This document shows, piece after piece, positions 44,867 through 54,173 of a stretch of 64,000 nucleotides of DNA; the stretch's first letter is position 1; each line of letters opens with the position of its first letter. The notes under the pieces are model-generated. The model ran no database searches, had not been told where the DNA came from, and saw only the letters and a list, made by a program, of their open reading frames with translations. A program made the translations under genes and the position numbers. Origin of the DNA: Firmicutes bacterium HGW-Firmicutes-9. GTDB lineage: Bacteria > Bacillota > Clostridia > Christensenellales > CAG-138. Location of the stretch: assembly GCA_002841395.1 (NCBI GenBank), contig PGZM01000001.1, forward strand, positions 610,089 to 674,088, in the 5' to 3' direction.

Positions 44867-46039
44867 TTAGTGCAAAATCCTTTTCAGTGCTTCCAGTGCC
44901 AGATCGATCTCTTTCTCCGTGTTACTGCTGTTAAACGAAAAGCGCACGGTTCCCTGCGGGAACGTGCCGTATGTCTTGTGCGTATTGGGCGCGCAATGCA
45001 GGCCGCAGCGGGTGAGGATGCCAAATTCAGTTGCCAGTCGGTCGGCAACCTCCGCGTTGTCCTTTACCGTAGTGCAATCGATAGAGACCACGCCGATTTT
45101 GCGCGCGAGATCCCGCGTGCCAATGATGCGAATACCGACGATCGTGTCCAGACCGCGCAGGAACCGCTTCAACAGCGCTTCCTCTTGAGACTGTCGCCAG
45201 GCCAATCCTTCCCGCTCCAGCTCACACAGCGCGGCGTGGAGCCCGTAAACGCCGGGGAGATTCGGCGTGCCGCTCTCGAAGCGATCTGGCATGTAGTCCG
45301 GCTGGACTTCGGTATGCGAATCACTGCCGGTGCCTCCCGTGATGAGCGGGTCGAGCGCTTTGGCAAGCGCAGGGGAGAGAAGCATCGCGCCGATTCCGGC
45401 AGGTCCGCGCAGCCCTTTGTGCGAGGGAACACAGAGCGCGTCGACATGCATGGAAGACAGATCGATCGGAATATGCCCCGCGGACTGCGCCGCGTCAACA
45501 GCGAGGAAGATGCCGTGCTCACGGCAAAGCTCGCCCGCGTCTGCAATCGGCAGCACCGTTCCGCTGACATTGGAGGCGTGGGTCAGGATCATGAGCTTTG
45601 TATTGGGGCGGATCAACTTTCGCGCCGCGTCGAGATCCAGCGTGTCGTCGTCATGCATCGGAATGCGATCAAACGATACACCGTGATCCAAAAGCTGCGT
45701 CAGCGGACGCATGACGCCGTTGTGCTCCACAGAACTGACCAGAGCGTGATCGCCCGGACGGAGCAATCCCTTGATGACCATATTAAGCGAAACGGTCTGT
45801 CCGGGTGTTAAGATCACATGTGTTGGGTCGGAAAAACCAAACAACGCGCAGAGTTTTTCCCGCGTTTCGAGCACATGGATCGCGGCGTCCGTTGCGGGCG
45901 TATAGGTCGAGCGGTTGACGTTTGCACAGACTTCTTCGATATAAAAACGCATGGCTTCACCGACGCCGGCGGCCTTCGGCCGGGACGTCGCAGCCTGATC
46001 CAGATAAACGGTATGATCGGAAAAAAATTCTTGAGACAT
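44867..46039 (-). CDS. Cysteine desulfurase family protein of the selenium cluster (EF2568-like)
   Basis: A 390-residue class V aminotransferase from the ATG at 46039 (GAGGATAACG upstream). The first motif is Y-L-D-Q-A-A-T-S-R-P-K. PLP-binding Lys lies in S-H-K-G-L near 207, with V-E-H-N near 99 and D-A-A-Q near 180. The candidate catalytic Cys is in L-T-R-C-G-L-H-C near 342-347. The type matches the family named for E. faecalis EF2568, encoded with SelD and YqeB. It probably delivers selenium or sulfur as a persulfide. It is opposite in strand to its partners. Confidence 0.88.
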   Translation of the reverse strand: MSQEFFSDHTVYLDQAATSRPKAAGVGEAMRFYIEEVCANVNRSTYTPATDAAIHVLETREKLCALFGFSDPTHVILTPGQTVSLNMVIKGLLRPGDHALVSSVEHNGVMRPLTQLLDHGVSFDRIPMHDDDTLDLDAARKLIRPNTKLMILTHASNVSGTVLPIADAGELCREHGIFLAVDAAQSAGHIPIDLSSMHVDALCVPSHKGLRGPAGIGAMLLSPALAKALDPLITGGTGSDSHTEVQPDYMPDRFESGTPNLPGVYGLHAALCELEREGLAWRQSQEEALLKRFLRGLDTIVGIRIIGTRDLARKIGVVSIDCTTVKDNAEVADRLATEFGILTRCGLHCAPNTHKTYGTFPQGTVRFSFNSSNTEKEIDLALEALKRILH

Positions 46040-46261
46040 TTTCGTTATCCTCGCTTGTGTATAACGGATTAATATGTTACAGTATATCCGAACAAAGGCG
46101 GGGATACAAGACCGCCACCGTAAAATCAGAAAACATAAGATCAAAATGAAATCGTCGGGGACTTTGGATTTCTCCGTGCGAAGCAATTCGCAGCGGGCTT
46201 GGTTTTGTGTTGCCTGAAATCTAAAAATTATAGAATGAACAAAGGGATGAAGGAGAAACAA

Positions 46262-47311
46262 ATGAAACAACGCAACTTTTGGGTGATTCTCACGGGCGTC
46301 ATCATCGGCATCGCCGCGCTGGCGCTCACGCTGCTGGGAAACCCCGGCAACATGGGTTTTTGCATCGCATGCTTTTTGCGTGACACGTCCGGCGCGCTGA
46401 AGCTGCATTCAGCGGAAGTGGTGCAATATATGCGCCCTGAAATCGTCGGCATGATCCTCGGATCGATGATCATCGCGATGATCTCCAAGGAGTTCAAACC
46501 GCGCGGCGGTTCTTCGCCGATGACGCGCTTTGTCATCGCCATAGTTGTGATGGTCGGCGCGCTCGTGTTCCTCGGCTGCCCGCTACGCATGATGCTCCGC
46601 GTTGGCGGCGGCGATCTCAACGCGATTGTAGGTCTGGTCGGCTTCATCGCGGGTATCTTCGTCGGCACGCTCTGGATGCGCGGCGGCTTCACGCTCAAGC
46701 GCGCCTATGCGCAGAGCATGACGGAAGGGCTTGTGCTGCCGATCATTGCGGCGGTGTTGATGGCGATGTCCGTGTTCCTGCCCTCGCTGTTTGCCGCGAG
46801 TGAATCCGGCCCCGGAGCCATGCACGCGCCGATTTTGATCGCGCTGGGCGTTGGTCTCATCGTCGGCGGACTTTGCCAGCGTTCGCGCTTCTGCACCGTA
46901 GCGGCGAGCCGCGATGCGATGATGTTCAAGGACTGGTCGATGCTCTGGGGCTTTGCCGCGGTCATCGTGACCACAATCGTCGGCAATCTCATCCTCGGCA
47001 AGTTCAACCTCTCGTTTGCGGATCAGCCGGTTGCGCACACGGATGGACTCTGGAACTTCCTCGGCATGGCGCTCGTCGGCTGGGGCAGTGTGCTGCTCGG
47101 CGGATGCCCGCTGCGTCAGGTCATTCTCGCGGGTGAAGGCAACTCCGACGCGGCGGTGACCGTGACCGGATTTGTCGTCGGCGCTGCAATCTGCCATAAC
47201 TTCGGCCTTGCATCGTCTCCGAAAGGACCGACGGTGAACGGAATGATCGCAGTTGCAGTCGGCTTTGTGATTCTCACGCTCGTGGGTGTGCTCAACCGCG
47301 AAAAGGCGTAA
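46262..47311 (+). CDS. yedE: YedE-family selenium/sulfur transport membrane protein
   Basis: A 349-residue polytopic protein from the ATG at 46262 (AAGGAG upstream) with about nine hydrophobic helices. It has paired YeeE/YedE motifs: G-F-C-I-A-C-F near 30, G-C-P-L-R-M near 101, R-S-R-F-C near 205 and G-G-C-P-L-R-Q near 281. The repeated G-C-P-L-R cysteines line the pore in YeeE, a thiosulfate channel. Members next to selD and yedF are linked to selenium uptake. Operon with the next two genes. Confidence 0.9.
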   Translation: MKQRNFWVILTGVIIGIAALALTLLGNPGNMGFCIACFLRDTSGALKLHSAEVVQYMRPEIVGMILGSMIIAMISKEFKPRGGSSPMTRFVIAIVVMVGALVFLGCPLRMMLRVGGGDLNAIVGLVGFIAGIFVGTLWMRGGFTLKRAYAQSMTEGLVLPIIAAVLMAMSVFLPSLFAASESGPGAMHAPILIALGVGLIVGGLCQRSRFCTVAASRDAMMFKDWSMLWGFAAVIVTTIVGNLILGKFNLSFADQPVAHTDGLWNFLGMALVGWGSVLLGGCPLRQVILAGEGNSDAAVTVTGFVVGAAICHNFGLASSPKGPTVNGMIAVAVGFVILTLVGVLNREKA

Positions 47312-47340
47312 CCAGACCAAACGCAGAAAGGAAATTATCG

Positions 47341-47550
47341 ATGATGATCGTAGACGCAAGAGGGCTTTTGTGCCCCGAACCCGTTGTGCGCACGCAGCGC
47401 GCCGTGAAAGACGGCATCTCCGAACTGACTGTTCTGGTGGATGCAGAGGCAGCAAAGGAGAACGTCACCCGCTTTGCCGCATCGCGCGGATATGCCGTCG
47501 CCGTGCAGCAGGAAGGCGTGGATTACACGCTCTCGCTCAAAAAAGCATGA
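47341..47550 (+). CDS. TusA/SirA-like sulfur or selenium carrier (YedF-type)
   Basis: A 69-residue protein with the hallmark D-A-R-G-L-L-C-P-E-P-V motif and carrier Cys12. It is 29 bases after yedE and overlaps the DUF3343 gene by 4 bases. TusA-type proteins carry sulfur as a persulfide; in selenium clusters the YedF form is thought to carry selenium between the desulfurase and SelD. It has only the TusA domain, without the C-terminal DsrE-like domain of longer YedF proteins. Confidence 0.88.
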   Translation: MMIVDARGLLCPEPVVRTQRAVKDGISELTVLVDAEAAKENVTRFAASRGYAVAVQQEGVDYTLSLKKA

Positions 47551-47792
47551 CGGAGTTTATCGCAACGTTCCACACGCATCTTTCCGCCATGCGCACACAG
47601 CGCGCGTTGACGCGGGAGGGGATTGCGGCGCGGCTTTCGCCCGTCCCGCGCTATTTGAGCGCAAGCTGCGGTACATGCGTGATCTATACTGCGGAAGATG
47701 CGCACCTGAACTGCATGGATGCGGATGCGGAGCGCGTTGTGGAACGACTCGATGACAAGCAATCGTTTCGCGAGCTATTCAAGTGCTCGTGA
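47547..47792 (+). CDS. DUF3343-family putative Se/S carrier
   Basis: An 81-residue protein from the ATG at 47547, overlapping the upstream stop. The S-A-M-R-T-Q-R-A-L pattern near 12 and the S-x-S-C-G-T-C motif (Cys near 41 and 44) match DUF3343, a small family found beside yedF and selD. Two further Cys are present near 53 and 80. A role in selenium delivery is inferred from neighbours. Confidence 0.82.
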   Translation: MTEFIATFHTHLSAMRTQRALTREGIAARLSPVPRYLSASCGTCVIYTAEDAHLNCMDADAERVVERLDDKQSFRELFKCS

Positions 47793-47811
47793 TACGGAAA
47801 GACAGAAGTAG

Positions 47812-47841
47812 CAGGGCGCGGGAAACCGCGCTCTGTTTTTT
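47812..47841 (+). terminator. Terminator of the yedE operon
   Basis: 10-bp stem with one G-T (47812-47821 with 47826-47835), GAAA loop, six Ts. Confidence 0.8.
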
Positions 47842-47887
47842 CACCGTTTCGTTGCAATCAAAAGCCCTGTTTGATATGGGGATGTAG

Positions 47888-47916
47888 TTGTTACAGCATA
47901 AAAAATCATGTATGAT
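47888..47916 (+). promoter_or_regulatory. Promoter of the Tim44-like gene
   Basis: TTGTTA (47888-47893), a 17-bp spacer and TATGAT (47911-47916). The gene ATG is at 47973 with a GAGGGGG ribosome site. Confidence 0.5.
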
Positions 47917-47972
47917 AGGAACGTAAATCGCAACACCATTACACAGGTACAGAATTGGTTTGAGGGGGTTGG

Positions 47973-48926
47973 ATGATGAAGAAACGATTCCGGCGCGGCC
48001 TGATTATCATAGCCGTGCTTCTTTGCTGCCTGACGCTCGGGGCATACTCCCTGGCGGATGCGGGCAACTTTTCCGGCGGGTCGGATTGGGGTGGCGGCGG
48101 CTCCTCCTGGGACAGCGGCGGATCGAGCTGGGATTCCGGTTCAAGCTGGGACTCCGGCTGGAGCAGCAGCGGGTCTACTTATGATAGCTCCTATTCCGGC
48201 GGTTCCTCGGGAATCGGCTGTCTGGGCGGCAATCTCTTCACGGTGGTCATCATCGTGATCGTCGTGATCACCATCCTGCGCTACATGCGCTCCGGCGGTC
48301 AGCAGGGCGGCGGACAAAACGTCTATACCGCGGCGCGGGAAGAACCGGGACTGCCGCTGGATACGCTCAAGCAGAAGGACCCGAACTTCAACGAACAGGC
48401 GTTGCTGGAGAAAATCGGCAACCAGTATATCCAGATGCAGAACGCATGGCAAAACAAGGATTGGGAGCCGATGCGCGCGATCATGACCGACGCGCTCTAC
48501 AACCAGATGGCGCGGCAGCTGCAGGCGCTCATCGACGCGCGGCAGACAAACTATGTCGAGCGCATCGCCGTGCTCGAATCGCGGATCATCCGCTATGCGG
48601 TGGAGGGCGACAACGACGTGCTCGTCGTGCGGCTCAGCACACGCATCACCGACTACACGAAGGACGATCGCACGGGCGCAATCGTCAGCGGCAGCACGAC
48701 ACGAGAGCTGTTCATGGTCTACGACTGGAAGATGATCCGGCAGAAGGACATGAAGACGCTCAATCAGCCGAGTGTTTCGCAGATCAGCTGCCCGAACTGC
48801 GGTGCTCCCCTGGACATCAACCACAGCGGCAAGTGCCCGTATTGCGGCACCGTCGTCACGGTCAAGGATCACGACTGGGCTCTCTCCGTCATCAAGGGAA
48901 TTTCCCAGCGGACGGTCGGCAACTAA
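47973..48926 (+). CDS. Tim44-like domain protein with Gly/Ser/Trp repeats and zinc ribbon
   Basis: A 317-residue protein. A hydrophobic N-terminal segment (about 9-27, signal peptide or anchor) is followed by a low-complexity region with repeated S-S-W-D-S-G units (about 31-80). Then come a second membrane helix (about 85-103), a Tim44-like fold (about 128-265, with N-A-W-Q-N-K-D-W near 155) and a C-terminal C-P-N-C...C-P-Y-C zinc ribbon (about 271-293). Bacterial Tim44-like proteins sit at the membrane with unclear function. The gene is monocistronic. Confidence 0.82.
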   Translation: MMKKRFRRGLIIIAVLLCCLTLGAYSLADAGNFSGGSDWGGGGSSWDSGGSSWDSGSSWDSGWSSSGSTYDSSYSGGSSGIGCLGGNLFTVVIIVIVVITILRYMRSGGQQGGGQNVYTAAREEPGLPLDTLKQKDPNFNEQALLEKIGNQYIQMQNAWQNKDWEPMRAIMTDALYNQMARQLQALIDARQTNYVERIAVLESRIIRYAVEGDNDVLVVRLSTRITDYTKDDRTGAIVSGSTTRELFMVYDWKMIRQKDMKTLNQPSVSQISCPNCGAPLDINHSGKCPYCGTVVTVKDHDWALSVIKGISQRTVGN

Positions 48927-48944
48927 CGATCGAGGCAACAATCA

Positions 48945-48978
48945 AAAACCGCCACCTGAGCGTTCAGGCGGCGGTTTT
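48945..48978. terminator. Bidirectional terminator after the Tim44-like gene
   Basis: A long stem (48945-48959 with 48964-48978, one mismatch) with A4/T4 ends, between convergent genes. Confidence 0.8.
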
Positions 48979-49013
48979 GTGTTTGTTTCGTTGTGTGTGA
49001 TGACTGCGAAAAT

Positions 49014-49769
49014 TTACGAACCCTGATTGGCGGCGATCTTTACAATTGCCTCGTGCTCCGCATCGGGAATCTCATTCACGCCTGTCAGACAGCCGTAGAA
49101 GTACATTGCGTATTCCGGCAACGGTTGATTCTCCATGCTTGGCGCGGCCTGCTGAACCGAAGCCGCGATCAGGATTCCATCGACCGTGATGACGACCGGT
49201 TGTTTTTCCGAACTGCTTGCAGCGCCGAAGAAGCCACGAAGCGTCGCGTTGTCCCAGTCCAGCTCCGGCTGCATCTTCGCGTGGCTGTCCACCGAAACGC
49301 AGACCATATGCAGCGCGATGCCGGAATAGCAGCTGGTCACGATATAACTCTTACCAACCTCGAGCTTTGTCTGCACCTCGTCCCAGGGCATCAGCGTGCC
49401 ATAGGTGACCAAAAAGCCCTGTTGTGGTCCGCTGGCGAAAACGGACGAGACCGCGGAGGCAGGCTTCGCGTCCACAGAGAAGAGGAGGTCGGCAGCTTGA
49501 TCGATGGCAACCTGGTTTGTGTCGGCAAAAACAGCAAGCGCGTCCGAATCCGACTGTTCCCAACGTCCGTTGACAACGCCAGAGAGATAGCCGAGATCGG
49601 AGAGACGAAGCTCGACGCGCATCACATCATCCGAGCAGTCTCCGATTTGAAAGCGAAAGCTTGCGGCGCTCGCGCTTCTTGAAACAGACAAAAGCAACAA
49701 AACCGCCAGCGCGATCAGCATACTGCGGCGAATGACGAATATTGCTCTTTGTAAATAATGAGAAATCAT
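49014..49769 (-). CDS. Secreted or membrane-anchored peptidoglycan-binding-like protein
   Basis: A protein of about 251 residues from the ATG at 49769; later or earlier starts are possible because no clear ribosome site is present. An N-terminal signal or anchor helix (about 16-33, ending S-A-S-A-A) precedes a PG_binding_1-like repeat (D-V-x-R-V-E-L-R-L-S-D-L-G-Y-L near 46). An unrecognised C-terminal domain (about 115-250) resembles NlpC-type or ligand-binding beta folds but lacks a visible catalytic triad. Likely in the cell envelope. Confidence 0.65.
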   Translation of the reverse strand: MISHYLQRAIFVIRRSMLIALAVLLLLSVSRSASAASFRFQIGDCSDDVMRVELRLSDLGYLSGVVNGRWEQSDSDALAVFADTNQVAIDQAADLLFSVDAKPASAVSSVFASGPQQGFLVTYGTLMPWDEVQTKLEVGKSYIVTSCYSGIALHMVCVSVDSHAKMQPELDWDNATLRGFFGAASSSEKQPVVITVDGILIAASVQQAAPSMENQPLPEYAMYFYGCLTGVNEIPDAEHEAIVKIAANQGS

Positions 49770-49898
49770 ATCGCAGAGAGTATAGCACAATCCAGAATGA
49801 AATTCCATAAACGGAATGTGAATCTGCGCGCATGTCATCCAAACGGATCAAAACGTGGTAAAATAGAGATAGAGATTTCGGCAAAGGAGGCGATCAGC

Positions 49899-50099
49899 AT
49901 GCGGTGTTCCTGTCAAAACTGCGGAGCATATATGGTACAGGACGAAAAAGGGCTCGGCAGCCGTTGCATCTGCCCGGAGTGCTTCACAACCTGCAGCGCC
50001 TGCATGGGCACGCGGCAAACTCCGATGGAACCCGATTCTCTGCGGTTTATGCTGCTTCAACGGGAACGATATGATGCGGAGCATGAAACGGACGACTGA
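49899..50099 (+). CDS. Cys-rich 66-residue protein
   Basis: A small protein from the ATG at 49899, preceded by a strong AAAGGAGG (49884-49890) and an extended -10 box TGG-TAAAAT (49856-49864). Eight cysteines lie in C-S-C-Q-N-C, C-I-C-P-E-C and C-S-A-C clusters in the first 35 residues, then a helical acidic tail. This suggests a zinc-binding knuckle. Similar short genes are usually annotated hypothetical. Confidence 0.6.
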   Translation: MRCSCQNCGAYMVQDEKGLGSRCICPECFTTCSACMGTRQTPMEPDSLRFMLLQRERYDAEHETDD

Positions 50100-50107
50100 A
50101 CGAGAAC

Positions 50108-50140
50108 AAAAAAGAGAGGGCAAAAGCCCTCTCTTTTTTT
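50108..50140. terminator. Bidirectional terminator between the Cys-rich gene and vanW-like gene
   Basis: Perfect 14-bp stem (50108-50121 with 50126-50139), AAAA loop, long A and T tracts. Confidence 0.9.
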
Positions 50141-50150
50141 ATTTAAAAAG

Positions 50151-51848
50151 TTACGGTGACGTCGTCGGGATCTCTTCAGGGGCGAATGCATCCGGCGTTG
50201 CTTCCGGCAGAGGTGTTTCTTCCGGCGGGCAGATCCAGATTTCACCCTGGAACGCCTTATAAGTCGAAACCGCGAGCTTCTCTTTCTTGACGAGCGTTCC
50301 CGCCAGATAGTAGTTCTTGTAGCTCTGGTAGACATAGCCTTTTCTCGGGGTCACGGCGACATAGGTTTCGCCCGCGACCATCAGAGAACCGTTCGCCTTT
50401 TCCGTGCCGACGGGGACAATGATCTCGACCGGTTCGCCGGCTGCTGACTGCGTGGAAACAAGCGAACTCGTCAGCTTGATCTCGTCGTACTCCGTTGTGG
50501 CAAAGGGGATTCCCCAGACCTCAAACGTGAGCTTGTTACCGGAGGTGTAGCCAATGATGATTATATCCGAGGTCGTATTGTTTTTAAACTTGAAGTCGAT
50601 GATGTTGCCGACCGAGTTGATCGTCGCATCCAGACCTTCTTTCACATAATGCACCGGCATGGAGTGATTGCGGCGATACACGACCTCCAGATCACCCTTT
50701 ACGATTGCGTTGTAGAGCGTTGTGGATAGCTGGCAAACGCCGCCGCCCGCCTGCGGCACAACCGCGCCGCTTTCATATGCGTTGGCCATCTTCCAGCCGT
50801 TGCCGGTGCTGCGTACGCCGAGCGTATCGTTTGTCGAGAAGACATCGCCGGGCTTGAGAACCGAGCCGTTGATGAGGCCGGCACCTTTGCGAACGTTATA
50901 CTTGCGCTCGCTGGTGCTGGTAGAGAAGTCTGTTGTTGCGCTCGCACGGAGGACATACTGCCCCTGTAGCATCGCCGCGGTTAACGTCGGCTGTGTGACG
51001 ATAATCGGCAATTCGATCGGGTTCTTGCTGTTGGTCTTAACCGCATCTGCGATCAGGTTGATCAGCGCGGGTTGATCGACGACGTAACCCACGACTTCGT
51101 CTTTGAAGGTAAGCTTGTGCGTATCCTTGTCGACGCCGGTGACCTGTGCCTCCTGCGCGGGTATGTCGATCTGGGACGCGATCTGCGCCACCGCCGCATT
51201 CAGGCTCGAAAGATCGTAGCTGACCGATAGCGTAAGCTCACGCCCGTTGGTCTTGACGTCTTCTACGTGTTGCATGAGCGTCGTGTAATCAATCGCGTTT
51301 TTCACGAGATCAAACGCTTCTTTCAGCACGGCGTCGGTGTTGACGGTGTAAGGCATATTGCTCAAGTCCAGCGGATAGAGCTTGTTGTCATAGACGAGCT
51401 GAATCTGTCGCTGTGCGCCGAGGTTTTGCTCGACGGGCGCGAGGGCGGCTTTTGCCTGCTCCATGGTCATGCCGCCGACAGAAACGCCGTTGACAGTAAC
51501 GCCTTGTAGGATCGTGTCGGAATATACAATCGCCTGGAACTCCGCCTGCTCTTTCTCGCGCTGCACGCGGGCTGCTTCCTCCGCGGCGATCTGCGCCGCA
51601 GCTTCCGCCGCCGCGATTCGCTGATTGCGGATGAACATAAAGAGAAAGAAGGAGAGGAGTACAGCAAACACAGCGCCTAGTATGATGATCATACGCTGCT
51701 GTTGTTTTCTTTTCTTGCGCTTTTTGGCAAGCGAGCTGCTGCTCTTTCTTTTTTTGGGGATTCCGATATCCTGAATCGGCTCCAGTATCACTTCGGAATA
51801 GCCCTGCTCTTCCTGCGGCTGGCTCGGCTGTTGCCGGTTGTCCTCCAT
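50151..51848 (-). CDS. VanW-family protein with peptidoglycan-binding-like repeats
   Basis: A 565-residue protein from the ATG at 51848, chosen for the AGGAGG 8-9 bases upstream; a start ten codons earlier has no site. A Lys/Arg-rich cytoplasmic tail precedes a membrane helix (about 52-73). Tandem extracellular PG_binding_4-like domains (about 110-290) and a VanW domain (about 315-450, with the G-G-G-V-C-Q-L-S-T-T-L-Y-N motif near 370) follow, then a Pro/Glu-rich tail. VanW proteins accompany some vancomycin resistance clusters but are common in Clostridia as envelope proteins without any resistance role; no van genes are here. Confidence 0.9.
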   Translation of the reverse strand: MEDNRQQPSQPQEEQGYSEVILEPIQDIGIPKKRKSSSSLAKKRKKRKQQQRMIIILGAVFAVLLSFFLFMFIRNQRIAAAEAAAQIAAEEAARVQREKEQAEFQAIVYSDTILQGVTVNGVSVGGMTMEQAKAALAPVEQNLGAQRQIQLVYDNKLYPLDLSNMPYTVNTDAVLKEAFDLVKNAIDYTTLMQHVEDVKTNGRELTLSVSYDLSSLNAAVAQIASQIDIPAQEAQVTGVDKDTHKLTFKDEVVGYVVDQPALINLIADAVKTNSKNPIELPIIVTQPTLTAAMLQGQYVLRASATTDFSTSTSERKYNVRKGAGLINGSVLKPGDVFSTNDTLGVRSTGNGWKMANAYESGAVVPQAGGGVCQLSTTLYNAIVKGDLEVVYRRNHSMPVHYVKEGLDATINSVGNIIDFKFKNNTTSDIIIIGYTSGNKLTFEVWGIPFATTEYDEIKLTSSLVSTQSAAGEPVEIIVPVGTEKANGSLMVAGETYVAVTPRKGYVYQSYKNYYLAGTLVKKEKLAVSTYKAFQGEIWICPPEETPLPEATPDAFAPEEIPTTSP

Positions 51849-52098
51849 TGAATATTCCTCCTGGAAAAATGGGTTCATCTACGCGTCCTGCGGTTGAACA
51901 CAATCGCAGAGCGGCGACATGCGCGTGATGCGCAGAGATATCTTTCCCTATTGTAACGGAAGATTTTGTTTTTTGCACCGCTCGAATCGTGCGCAAATGG
52001 AATTGTTACAGAATGTTCATCAGAAAGTTTCACGATTTCTGCTTTATTTGTGCAACGATTTCAGTTTTTGTCTTTCTCTGTGCGCGTACGGAAAACTA

Positions 52099-52107
52099 TG
52101 GTAAAAT
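52099..52107 (+). promoter_or_regulatory. Extended -10 promoter of recX-nnrD
   Basis: TGG followed by TAAAAT (52102-52107); no good -35. The recX ATG begins 7 bases after the -10 box with no ribosome site, implying a leaderless transcript. Confidence 0.55.
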
Positions 52108-52113
52108 AGCCGC

Positions 52114-52613
52114 ATGAGAAAAAGCATGTCAAAACCGAAAAAAGCCACGGAAACGGGGCGTACGCCGATGGACGCAGCCCTTCGTTTTCTTGGCGCGCGG
52201 GCGCGTACGGTGCGCGAAATTGAGCGACATCTGGACGCTTGCGAATACGGCGAGGTTGAGGTTTACGAGACGGTCGAGCGGCTTAAAGAACTGGGGCTTG
52301 TGAACGATCTTGCGTTTGCTAACGAGTTTGTGCGAACGCGTCTTGCAACAAAGCCGATCAGTCGCGCGCATCTGCGAGAGCAGCTACTCGCGCATGAAAC
52401 CGCGCAGGATGCAATCGACGAAGCGCTCCAACAGGTGGACGAGGAGACGCAGCAGCGGTCCGCTATATCCGTCGCGGACAAATATGCGCGGCAATATGCT
52501 CGCTTACCGCAGGAAGAACGGGACGAGATGGTCATCCGTCGGCTGCTTTCGCGCGGATATTCCTATGATGAAGCGCGCGCTGCCCTGCGCGAAGCGGTGC
52601 AGGAGACGGAAGT

Positions 52614-52617
<4 letters not shown>
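52114..52617 (+). CDS. recX: RecX-family recombination regulator
   Basis: A 167-residue all-helical protein with three RecX repeats; A-L-R-F-L-G-A-R-A-R-T-V-R-E-I near 22 and the C-terminal R-R-L-L-S-R-G-Y-S-Y-D motif are diagnostic. RecX blocks RecA filament growth. recA is not in the window. It overlaps the next gene by 4 bases. Confidence 0.9.
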
Positions 52618-54119
<1,502 letters not shown>

Positions 54120-54132
54120 CGCAAGAAACAGA

Positions 54133-54164
54133 AAAACAGCGCCCGCGGAAGCGGGCGCTGTTTT
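54133..54164. terminator. Bidirectional terminator between nnr and alr
   Basis: Perfect 14-bp stem (54133-54146 with 54151-54164), GGAA loop, A4 and T4 ends. Confidence 0.9.
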
Positions 54165-54173
54165 GTGTTTTGC

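Noticed and set aside
46040..46408. A 123-residue N-terminal extension of the cysteine desulfurase
   Set aside because: The conserved fold begins at the ATG at 46039, which has a good ribosome site. The extension is low-complexity and overlaps the divergent yedE leader.
50151..51848. Vancomycin-resistance gene (vanW)
   Set aside because: The VanW domain is widespread in non-resistant Clostridia, and no vanA/B ligase, vanH, vanX or vanRS lies nearby.
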